Source: an uncultured Bacillota bacterium (GTDB lineage Bacteria > Bacillota_I > Bacilli_A > RFN20 > CAG-288). Taken from it: a stretch of 64,000 nt of DNA. The notes below the pieces were generated by a model. It was not told the origin of the DNA, searched no databases, and saw only the letters and a program-made list of their open reading frames with translations. Positions 57,165 through 64,000 of the stretch are shown one piece after another. The stretch covers positions 1 through 64,000 of the forward strand of contig CASFYT010000017.1 of the NCBI GenBank assembly GCA_949299015.1, written 5' to 3'. Numbering within the stretch: position 1 is the first letter of the stretch; the number at the start of each line of letters is the position of its first letter. The position numbers were made by a program, and so were the translations under genes.

Positions 57165-57552
57165 CAAGAAGGGACGCATCCAGGAACTCATCCAGAGGAA
57201 CGTCTCCGAGATCATCCTCTTTGAGCTCAAGAGTCCGCTCTGTCAGTACGCCTCGGTGAACGAGGTCCGGATGTCGAAGGACTATTCCTACTGCAAGATC
57301 TACGTCTCGCACCTCCGCCCGGAAGCGGGCGATGCCTTGGTCAGCTTCCTCAACACCAACGCCAAGAAGATCCGCTCCCTGCTCGCCCAGAAGCTTTCCA
57401 TCTACAAGACGCCGGAGCTCGCCTTCTACAAGGACGAAGTCTACGAAAAGGCCCGCCACATCGACCAGGTCATCGAAAAGGCCTTGGCCAGCAAGCCCAA
57501 GACCCTGAAGGATCTCGAGGAAGAGAAGTCCTCGGGCACGAAGAAGAAATGA
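57157..57552 (+). CDS. rbfA: Ribosome-binding factor A
   Basis: 131 residues from ATG 57157, after GGAGGAGG. KH-type fold with ISEIILFEL-like start, VRMSKDYSYCKIYVS and PELAFYKDE. It matures the 16S 5' end. The Lys-rich tail is unremarkable. Last gene of the rimP operon. Confidence 0.93.
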   Translation: MADKKGRIQELIQRNVSEIILFELKSPLCQYASVNEVRMSKDYSYCKIYVSHLRPEAGDALVSFLNTNAKKIRSLLAQKLSIYKTPELAFYKDEVYEKARHIDQVIEKALASKPKTLKDLEEEKSSGTKKK

Positions 57553-57578
57553 AAAGGGCGCCTACCGGCGCCTTTTTT
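57552..57578. terminator. Shared terminator between rbfA and ribF
   Basis: AAAAGGGCGCC/GGCGCCTTTTTT: A run, stem, T run, so it serves both converging transcripts. Its right end touches the ribF stop. Confidence 0.88.
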
Positions 57579-58420
57579 CATCGGTCGACTTCCTCCCGGT
57601 CAAGCAGCAGCTGCTCCCGGAGTTCTTCCAGGGAGGAAAACTTCCTCTGCGGCCGAAGGAAGCGCTCGAAGCCGACGACGATCGACCTTCCATAGAGGTC
57701 CCCCTGGAAGGAGAGGACGTGGGTCTCGATCGTCCGGCGGTCCAGCCGGTCAACGGTCGGATGGGATCCGATGTTGGTCATCGAGCGATATTCGCGCCCC
57801 TCGATGAGGCACCTCGTCCCATAGACGCCCGTCGGGAGGGCGATCTTGTCCCGGCGCTGCTCGAGGTTGGCGGTCGGGAATCCGATCCTCCTCCCGTTCT
57901 CCTTGCCGTGAAGCACCTTGCCCAGGACGAAGAAGGGATAGCCCAAGAGCGCGTTGGCCTCTTCGATCCTTCCCTCGGAGAGGAGAAGGCGGATCCGGGC
58001 CGAGGAAACCTTATCCCCGCCCTGCGACAGGAGCGGGACGATCTCGACGGGAATTCCGTCCAGCAGGTTCCTCAGGTCGGAGGCCGAGCCTCTGCGGTCC
58101 TTTCCGAAGCGGAAGTCTTCCCCGACGACGATCTTTCGAGGCTCGGCGCTTTTGAGAAGGGACGCAAAGGTCGAGGCGTCCATCTCCTTGACGAGCGAGA
58201 AGGGAAGGGCGAGGGATGGAATGCGCCATCGCCGGAGGAGAAACTCCTTTTCTTCCGCGGTCAAAAGAGGAACGGTCTTCTTCGTGAGGGCGAGGTCGGC
58301 CGAAAAGGTGAGGAGGAAGGGCTTGCGGGCATGGCGCAGAAGTTCCTGGTGCCCGCGGTGGAGACCGTCGAAGAAGCCCAGGCAGGCATCCTGCCCACGG
58401 AGGAGGGAAAGGTCAACCAT
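57578..58420 (-). CDS. ribF: Bifunctional riboflavin kinase / FAD synthetase
   Basis: 280 residues from ATG 58420. The N-terminal adenylyltransferase carries GFFDGLHRGH, and the C-terminal flavokinase RRIGFPTANL. Converts riboflavin to FMN and FAD. It overlaps the truB end by 8 nt. Slightly short at the N-terminus, but motifs are intact. Confidence 0.94.
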   Translation of the reverse strand: MVDLSLLRGQDACLGFFDGLHRGHQELLRHARKPFLLTFSADLALTKKTVPLLTAEEKEFLLRRWRIPSLALPFSLVKEMDASTFASLLKSAEPRKIVVGEDFRFGKDRRGSASDLRNLLDGIPVEIVPLLSQGGDKVSSARIRLLLSEGRIEEANALLGYPFFVLGKVLHGKENGRRIGFPTANLEQRRDKIALPTGVYGTRCLIEGREYRSMTNIGSHPTVDRLDRRTIETHVLSFQGDLYGRSIVVGFERFLRPQRKFSSLEELREQLLLDREEVDR

Positions 58421-59288
58421 GGGAAAAGCCTCGATAGCAGGCGTACCCGTCGGCCGTCCGGCGGTAGAGGGCGACGTCCCTGCCGTCCTCGTCGCGGACG
58501 AGCAGGAAGTCCTTCGTGGAAAGGGGAGGGAGGAGGTGGCCGTTCTTGGCACGACGGAGCAGTTCCCCGCGGAGGGCGGCATTCTCGCAGGAGGGAAGGA
58601 TTTCTTCCAGGGGGAGCAGGTCGTCGGCGGTGGCCGCGTCGATGTCCACGGCCCTTTCGACCCGATAGGGTCCGACCTGCGTCCTCCGCAGCGCGGTGAG
58701 CGTCCCGAGGGTGCCCAGTCTTAGGGCGATGTCGACTCCCAAGGTGCGGAGATAGGTCCCTTTCGAGACGACGGCCGAGAACTGCAGCGTTCCCTCGCGA
58801 GGATCGTATTTTTCGAGGGTCAGGCAATCGATGACGACCTCCTGTGGAGCAAGATGGACTTCCTGACCGGATCTGGCAAGGTCGTAGGCTCTCTTTCCAT
58901 CAATTCTTTTTGCAGAAAAAATCGGCGGTTGCTGATAGGAAATGCCGATGAAAGACTGAAGGACTTCCTGGATTTTCGAGGCATCGAGGGATGGAAGGGG
59001 AACCTGGGAAACGAGGTCTCCGGTCTTGTCGTACGTCGTCGTTTCGAATCCGAGTTGGAGCGTTGCACGATAGGACTTCCACCTGTCGTCGAGCAGAGGA
59101 AGGAACTTCGTCGCTTCCCCGATGGCGACGATCAGAAGGCCGGTCGCAAAGGGATCGAGCGTTCCGAGGTGGCCGACGCGCCTCGTCCGAAAGAGGGCCT
59201 TGGCCTTTCGGTCGACGGCAATCGATGTGCTCCCTTCTCTTTTGTCGACGAGGAGGAAGCCGCAGGTGGATTTCTCCATTTCTTTCAT
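58413..59288 (-). CDS. truB: tRNA pseudouridine-55 synthase
   Basis: 291 residues from ATG 59288. Catalytic Asp in HLGTLDPFATGLL (about residues 41-53), YQQPPIFSAKRIDG, and a PUA-like C-terminal domain. truB-ribF order is typical of Bacillota, though here it faces away from rbfA. The ATG is 8 nt after a -10 shared with the divergent TtcA-like gene. Confidence 0.95.
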   Translation of the reverse strand: MKEMEKSTCGFLLVDKREGSTSIAVDRKAKALFRTRRVGHLGTLDPFATGLLIVAIGEATKFLPLLDDRWKSYRATLQLGFETTTYDKTGDLVSQVPLPSLDASKIQEVLQSFIGISYQQPPIFSAKRIDGKRAYDLARSGQEVHLAPQEVVIDCLTLEKYDPREGTLQFSAVVSKGTYLRTLGVDIALRLGTLGTLTALRRTQVGPYRVERAVDIDAATADDLLPLEEILPSCENAALRGELLRRAKNGHLLPPLSTKDFLLVRDEDGRDVALYRRTADGYACYRGFSHG

Positions 59289-59296
59289 AGGGATAT

Positions 59297-59304
59297 AGTA
59301 TAAT
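59297..59304. promoter_or_regulatory. Bidirectional shared -10 for truB and the TtcA-like gene
   Basis: AGTATAAT reads TATAAT rightward (59299-59304) and TATACT leftward (59302-59297). The start codons are 9 nt right (59314) and 8 nt left (59288), with no ribosome sites, so both messages look leaderless and the two polymerases would compete for the same bases. Confidence 0.65.
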
Positions 59305-59313
59305 TCATCTGCT

Positions 59314-60459
59314 ATGGACAGCAACAACACGCTTCGGAAGAAGATGCTCGCCGCGCTGAGGAAGGCCGACTACGACTTCGGCCTCTTCGAGCGTGGGGAC
59401 AAGGTCCTCCTCGGTCTCTCCGGGGGCAAGGATTCGATGGTCCTTCTGGATCTTCTTTCCCTCTACCGGAAGTTTCGGGACAAGGATTTCGAATTGGTCG
59501 CCGTGCACCTGGACTTCGGCTTTCCGCCCGTCGATTTCAGCCAGGTCGAAGAATACGTCCGTTCCCTCTCCGTCCCCTACGTCCTGGTCGAGGAGAAGGA
59601 AGTCTATTCCGTGCTCCAGCAGCATCGCAACGAGAAGACGGGGCTCCTCCCCTGCTCCATCTGCTCGCGGATGCGGAAGGCCATCGTCAACAAGACAGCC
59701 AGGAGGCTCGGCTTTTCCAAGGTGGCCTTCGCCCACCATATGGACGACGCGATCGAGACCCTCTTCCTGAACATGGCCTATGGCGGAAGAGTGGCGACCT
59801 TCGAGCCGAAGATGTATCTCGAGAATTCCGAAATCGAGTTCGTCCGCCCCCTGATCTACGCCAGGGAAAAGGATATCGAGCGCTATTGCCGGGCCTTCTC
59901 TCTTCCCGTGGCCAAGAATCTCTGCGGGAACGACAAGAGGACGCAGCGTGAGTTCATGAAGGAGGAGCTCGCGACGATCTATCGGCAGATTCCCGATGCC
60001 CGCAACAACTTTGCCGCCATGCTCTCGAACGACGAATCGTTCCAGCTCTTCTTCGACAGGAAGGGGGCAACGCCCTCGGACGGACTCCAGGTCAAGCGAT
60101 GCTCGACCTTCCGGGATATGAAGGACGTCGCCCGACTCGCCCATGCGCTGGAATCGGAAGAGGACTTTCTCCCTTCCGACGCCATCTATTACCTCCTGCG
60201 GAAGGAGGGGAGTCCCGTCGCCTATCTGCGGGCGAAGGAAGGGGAGGACTTCTCCGTCGTCGTCGAACTCCTGGAGACGAGCGACGAGACCCTCTCCCGC
60301 TTCCTGGTCGACGTCTTCGAGAAGAATCTCTCGATGAGGCACGTTCCGCGCCGGATCTCCTACCGCGGAAGGAAGCACGCTTCCGTCTTCCTCTCCCTGG
60401 GCTATGCCCCGGAGGATGGGAAACTGTCCAAGACGGTCACGCGTGCTCTGAAGATTTAG
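59314..60459 (+). CDS. TtcA-like tRNA thiolase with an extra C-terminal domain
   Basis: 381 residues, over 100 more than typical TtcA-like proteins of Gram-positives. The PP-loop SGGKDS (about 36-41), Cys114 and Cys117 (CSICSRM) and Cys204 (NLCGND) match the ATP site and [4Fe-4S] ligands of TtcA, which makes 2-thiocytidine in tRNA. From about residue 255 to the end the sequence is not part of TtcA; DAIYYLLRKEGSPVAYLRA and SVFLSLGYAPED look like a GNAT acetyltransferase fold. That domain assignment is tentative. Confidence 0.85.
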   Translation: MDSNNTLRKKMLAALRKADYDFGLFERGDKVLLGLSGGKDSMVLLDLLSLYRKFRDKDFELVAVHLDFGFPPVDFSQVEEYVRSLSVPYVLVEEKEVYSVLQQHRNEKTGLLPCSICSRMRKAIVNKTARRLGFSKVAFAHHMDDAIETLFLNMAYGGRVATFEPKMYLENSEIEFVRPLIYAREKDIERYCRAFSLPVAKNLCGNDKRTQREFMKEELATIYRQIPDARNNFAAMLSNDESFQLFFDRKGATPSDGLQVKRCSTFRDMKDVARLAHALESEEDFLPSDAIYYLLRKEGSPVAYLRAKEGEDFSVVVELLETSDETLSRFLVDVFEKNLSMRHVPRRISYRGRKHASVFLSLGYAPEDGKLSKTVTRALKI

Positions 60460-60485
60460 TTCTTCCCTTCTGGATGGGAAGTGTG

Positions 60486-60570
60486 TATAATTCTTTATTG
60501 CACGTCGACTGGGTGGTGGCCTGTGTCAAGCACCTCCACTCGGTGAACGCGCAGAAAGAGAGTTAAGACC
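60486..60570 (+). promoter_or_regulatory. Promoter and structured leader of rpsO
   Basis: TATAAT (60486-60491) and a leader of about 73 nt, unusually long for this window. GTGGTG near 60512-60518 can pair with CACCTCCAC (60531-60539). Ribosomal protein S15 often represses its own mRNA through leader structure, so this is a candidate autoregulatory site. Purine-rich AGAAAGAGAG precedes the ATG. Confidence 0.5.
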
Positions 60571-60837
60571 ATGGCACTCACGAAGGAAGAGAAGACGACG
60601 GCGATTGCTTCGTTCCGCCGCGACGAGAAGGACACCGGTTCTGCCGAGGTGCAGATCGCGCTCCTCACCGCGAAGATCAAGAAGCTGACGGTCCACATGA
60701 CCAACAACACCCACGACTACTCCAGCAAGCGCGGCATGGACATCATCATCGCCCGCCGCAAGAAGCTCCTCAGCTATCTCAAGCGGACGGATCCGGCGAA
60801 GTACGAAGAAGTCTATCGTTCGATCAAAGGAAAGTGA
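60571..60837 (+). CDS. rpsO: 30S ribosomal protein S15
   Basis: 88 residues, exact family size. DTGSAEVQIALLTAKI, THDYSSKRG and RKKLLSYLK are S15 landmarks that bind 16S rRNA helix 22 junction. Single-gene transcript with its own promoter and terminator. Confidence 0.97.
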   Translation: MALTKEEKTTAIASFRRDEKDTGSAEVQIALLTAKIKKLTVHMTNNTHDYSSKRGMDIIIARRKKLLSYLKRTDPAKYEEVYRSIKGK

Positions 60838-60840
60838 TCA

Positions 60841-60864
60841 GGCGGCCCTCGGGCCGTCTTTTCG
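60841..60864 (+). terminator. Terminator of rpsO
   Basis: GGCGGCC/GGCCGTC stem followed by TTTT. Confidence 0.82.
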
Positions 60865-60871
60865 TTACAGA

Positions 60872-61747
60872 ATGAACAAATCGATTCATCGCTATCTCCG
60901 ACATCTTCCCTCGCTGTCCGGGAAGACCTGCGTCGTCACCGGAGGGACCGGTTCGATTGCGAAGGCGCTGGTCGAAGACCTCCTCTTTCTTGGCGCGGAC
61001 GTCGTCCTGACCTATCGGAGCGAGGACAAGGCCCGCCGCCTCGTCTCGGAGCTCGGAGGTCTTTCGGACAGGATCCACGCCGTCTTTCTCGACCTGTCTT
61101 CGAAGGACAGCGTCCTTTCCTTTCTCCAGGGCCTTCCGCGACGCATCGATCTCTTCTTCCACGTCGCCGGGACCTACCACCGTCCGATGGAGTTCACTCC
61201 CGAGGGTCGGGAGGTGACCTATCAGACGGACTTCCTTGCGCCGGCGTGGATCGACGGGTTTCTCCTGCGCGAGCATCCGGAAGCGCGCATCATCCATACC
61301 GGAAGCGTCTCGATGTATTATTCGAAGGTGGATTTCCAGGATCCCATGTCCCTGAAGGTCGGAAAGACGATTCGCTATGGACGAGACAAAAGGCTTCTTG
61401 CCCTCTACGTCCTCTTTCTGCAGGAAAGATATCCGGATGGATCCTATGTCCTTGCCCATCCTGGTGTCAGTGCAACGTCCTTGTTCCAAAGCGAAAAGGG
61501 CGGTTTTTCGAAGACGTTCGAACGGCTTCTCGTCCCGGTGATGAAAAGGGTCTTCATGAAGCCGGAGAAGGCGGCGCTGTGCCTGGTCCTTGCGGCCTTC
61601 TCGGGGGAAGGCCGGGGCGAGCTCGTCGCACCGCGCGGGTTCCTCCATTCCTGGGGAAAGCCCAGGGTCCTTCGCCTGAGGAAGTCGCTTTTGGAAAGCG
61701 ACGAGCGGCTTCTCTTCCCCGGCCTTTGGGAAAGGGAGAAGCTCTAG
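60872..61747 (+). CDS. SDR-family NAD(P)-dependent oxidoreductase
   Basis: 291 residues. TGGTGSIAKAL is the dinucleotide-binding loop, HVAGTY stands for the NAG motif, Ser is in TGSVSMYY, and YGRDK is the catalytic Y-x3-K. Substrate unknown; the sequence resembles the light-dependent protochlorophyllide reductase/retinol-dehydrogenase-like branch. No ribosome site is visible before the ATG. Its stop and that of the opposing gene share the palindrome CTAG. Confidence 0.85.
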   Translation: MNKSIHRYLRHLPSLSGKTCVVTGGTGSIAKALVEDLLFLGADVVLTYRSEDKARRLVSELGGLSDRIHAVFLDLSSKDSVLSFLQGLPRRIDLFFHVAGTYHRPMEFTPEGREVTYQTDFLAPAWIDGFLLREHPEARIIHTGSVSMYYSKVDFQDPMSLKVGKTIRYGRDKRLLALYVLFLQERYPDGSYVLAHPGVSATSLFQSEKGGFSKTFERLLVPVMKRVFMKPEKAALCLVLAAFSGEGRGELVAPRGFLHSWGKPRVLRLRKSLLESDERLLFPGLWEREKL

Positions 61748-64000
61748 AGCGGAAGGTCCTTCTTCTCGAAGACGAGGAAGGAGAGGCCGTAGGTCACCAG
61801 TCCGATGCCCAGAAGGGCGATGAGCTTGTAGTAGAAGACCGGATCGTTGTTCATCGCCGCCGAGGCGTCGTAGAACGAGAGGATCGTCAGGTAGTTGAAG
61901 AAGTTCATGGAATCGATGCGGATGGTCGAGGGCATGGCCGGTCCTCCGAAGAGCCCAAGGATGGCGCAGACGAGGAAGAAGATGGTGATGCCCCCGCCGA
62001 TGCCGAGGGCATATTTCGTCTTGGAGAAGGAAGAGGAGGAGAGGAAGCAGATTCCCGAGATGGCGAACATGCAGAAGAAGTTTCCGAGGACGAAGCGCAG
62101 CAGCATGTCGAGGGAGAAGGCTTGTTCGAAGTCCTCTCCGCCGATCGAGATGCCAATGGCCCGTGCGGCCAGGGAACCCAGAAGCAGGACCAGGGACATC
62201 GAGGCGACGGCGAGGAAGAGGCTGAAGGCCTTGGAGAAGAGGACCGTGCTTCGCTTCAGGGGGGCGGAGAGGGTGAAGGCCAGGGATCCGTTCTCGACCT
62301 TCTGCGCGACCAGCTCGTTCGAGGTCAGAATCAGGAAGACCATCGGAAGGAGCAGGCCGGCCAGGCCGAAGAACATGATGCCGATGAAGATGCCGTACAT
62401 GTTCATCTCGCTGAGCTCGAGGAAGCTTTCCTCGACGGAGGTGGGAAGGTTGTCGAGGATGCCCTGGCTCGCCTTGACCATCGCCGCCATCGTCTGATCG
62501 AGGGTGGATCCGCCCAGGAGCGAGCCGTCGCCCAGGTAGAGCTCGAAGGACCCGATCGCGCCGACGCATTGGTTCTGAACGAATTCGAGGAGCTGGGTGC
62601 CGGAGACGCCTTCGTCGTCCCTTCCGACTTCCTCGATGTCGTCGACTCCGAAGGCGGAGAGGATCGCCTCGGTCGCCCGCTTCTCCAGGGCCTCCAGGAT
62701 CGAGGGCAGGATCTTGTCTCCGTCGACCTCGCCGAAGGCGCCGTCCTGGGAAGGAAGGTAGTAGCCGAGGTCCTCCCCCTGTCCTTCCCTTCGCACCATG
62801 TCCTTGAGGAAGAGGTCCACGTCGTGGACGAGGCTTTGGACTTCCTGAAGTCCTTCCTCGCGGGCGAGGGCGATCTCTTCCTCCGTATAGTCGGTTCCTG
62901 TCAGCTCGAGCTTGTGCATCTTCTCGAGGAGGTTGGCGTGGACGTACATTCCGTCGGCCACGGGGATCATCCGCGAAGGGTCGTAGGTGGTCAGGACGAC
63001 CTTTTCGCCGTCCTCGATGGCATAGGGACGGCCGAGGTCGTCCGTCAGATATCCGACGGTGAAGTCCGGAAGCGCCGCCAGGTAGGAATAGCTTCCGAGC
63101 AGATCGGAGAGGAGTTCCTCGATGGCGGCGAAGAGCGATTCGTCGGCATAGCCGAATTCATGTCCGGAAAGGGCCGTGTTGTTCCGGTATTCCTCGGGAT
63201 GCCGGTCCCGGGCTTCCAGCAGGGAGGTGGCAAAGCAGGATAGGGCGGACTCCATTCCGGTCGGCGCGATGGCCTCGACGCCGAAGAGGAAGAGCGACCG
63301 GATCTGTTCCTCGCTCAGCCGTCCGCTCTCTTCGTAGATGACCTTGCATTCGTCCATGCGAGCAAGGAAGTCCTCGATCTTTCCCTCCGTCGCCCCATAG
63401 CTCAGCAGGAGGGTGCGGATGCCACGGTCCATTCCGGCCTCGACGACCGCCGGGATGTCGAGCTCGTCGGCCGAGAAGCTTGCGCTGGAAAGGAGAACGT
63501 CGTGTCCCTCGTCGAGGCATGAGGTGAGGAAGAGGGTGGTCGTCTCTTCCGAAAGGCCGGAAAGGGAGGGGACGAGGGCCGTGAGGGTGGAGAGGAGCTC
63601 CGCGTTCAGGGTCTCATCGACCGCCTGCCGGTGCCGTTCCTCGTCCGTCCCTTCGGCCTGCTCGTAATGGGTGACGTAGGGATCGAAGAGGAGGCTTCGG
63701 ACCGTCTCCTGGAGGAGACGGCTCTCCGACAGGTTCTGCTCGAACTCCATGCTCACGGGGATCAGCTCCGAGAATTCCTCCTCGAATTCGGTGACGAAGG
63801 GACCCGACCCCTTGTGGAGCTCGACGGCGTTGGAATAGGCGAGGTAATAGGAGATGCTCCCCTGGCCGACCAGGGAAAGCATGTCCGCGCTGGAAAAGAG
63901 CTGGGAGAGGGAATCCTGAAGCGTGTTGAGGCCAAGCGTTGAGAGAATCAGGATGACGACGATGCCGATGACCACGTTTCCGAAGGATGTGATGAGGAAG
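61744..64000 (-). CDS. ABC-2-type transporter permease, 5' end cut by the window edge
   Basis: At least 750 residues; the frame stays open through base 64000, and the visible N-terminus (VVIGIVVILILSTLGL) is already in a membrane helix, so the true start lies outside. A very large extracellular region of about 500 residues, acidic and helical, separates the first helix from five C-terminal helices that contain LVAQKVENGSLAFTLSAP, the typical ABC-2 cytoplasmic-loop motif. Likely the permease of an exporter whose ATPase gene lies to the right. Confidence 0.85.
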   Translation of the reverse strand, partial: FLITSFGNVVIGIVVILILSTLGLNTLQDSLSQLFSSADMLSLVGQGSISYYLAYSNAVELHKGSGPFVTEFEEEFSELIPVSMEFEQNLSESRLLQETVRSLLFDPYVTHYEQAEGTDEERHRQAVDETLNAELLSTLTALVPSLSGLSEETTTLFLTSCLDEGHDVLLSSASFSADELDIPAVVEAGMDRGIRTLLLSYGATEGKIEDFLARMDECKVIYEESGRLSEEQIRSLFLFGVEAIAPTGMESALSCFATSLLEARDRHPEEYRNNTALSGHEFGYADESLFAAIEELLSDLLGSYSYLAALPDFTVGYLTDDLGRPYAIEDGEKVVLTTYDPSRMIPVADGMYVHANLLEKMHKLELTGTDYTEEEIALAREEGLQEVQSLVHDVDLFLKDMVRREGQGEDLGYYLPSQDGAFGEVDGDKILPSILEALEKRATEAILSAFGVDDIEEVGRDDEGVSGTQLLEFVQNQCVGAIGSFELYLGDGSLLGGSTLDQTMAAMVKASQGILDNLPTSVEESFLELSEMNMYGIFIGIMFFGLAGLLLPMVFLILTSNELVAQKVENGSLAFTLSAPLKRSTVLFSKAFSLFLAVASMSLVLLLGSLAARAIGISIGGEDFEQAFSLDMLLRFVLGNFFCMFAISGICFLSSSSFSKTKYALGIGGGITIFFLVCAILGLFGGPAMPSTIRIDSMNFFNYLTILSFYDASAAMNNDPVFYYKLIALLGIGLVTYGLSFLVFEKKDLPL

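Overview
This is a GC-rich Gram-positive chromosome segment of Bacillota (Firmicutes) type. The evidence is the gene set (MutS2, RNase HIII, the rimP-nusA-ylxR-ylxQ-infB-rbfA cluster, YkpA-type ABC-F) together with several lipobox signal peptides, LspA and no outer-membrane genes. TGA is a normal stop, used at many ATGA junctions, so this is not a Mycoplasma-code organism. A bile-salt-hydrolase-like enzyme suggests a gut commensal, perhaps an uncultured Bacilli/Erysipelotrichia-like lineage (inference).

Layout. 1-1037: terminator and gene-free DNA with a short gene remnant. 1038-8842: defence-like island with a type III modification/restriction pair (visibly AT-richer than its neighbours) and a PLD-nuclease/helicase/DUF3427 protein coupled to a NUDIX hydrolase. 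8854-12927: a small membrane protein, a zinc-ribbon membrane protein, a HEPN-like protein coupled to mutY, and tag. 12962-23055: a membrane-anchored NACHT-LRR protein, bile salt hydrolase, a 1000-residue lipoprotein and a broken DUF4258 operon. 23558-36787: tRNA-Leu, housekeeping genes (YgjP-like peptidase, SpoU methylase, ileS-lspA-rluD, rnhC, mutS2-uvrC) and tRNA-Pro. 36821-52281: a barnase-like RNase lipoprotein, ABC-F, a MacB-type exporter with lipoprotein, alaS-ruvX and a heterodimeric ABC exporter. 52323-60864: the rimP-to-rbfA operon, truB-ribF, a TtcA-like enzyme and rpsO. 60872-64000: an SDR and an ABC-2 permease cut by the window edge.

Two signals run through the window. First, three long poly-G tracts sit where slippage would switch genes: one in the mod reading frame, where either single-base change gives a stop within nine codons, and two in promoter spacers (each 6 nt + Gn, so each would reach 17 bp at G11) ahead of a small membrane protein and a large lipoprotein. 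This looks like a phase-variation network joining a methylome switch to surface variation. Second, many genes have a -10 box ending only 6-10 nt before the start codon with no Shine-Dalgarno, so leaderless mRNAs appear common; truB and the TtcA-like gene even share one bidirectional -10.

The strongest candidates for undescribed biology are the transmembrane NACHT-LRR protein, the PLD-helicase-DUF3427/NUDIX pair, the lipid-anchored barnase-like RNase with no recognisable inhibitor here, and the poly-G network. All were read by eye; no search or alignment program was run.
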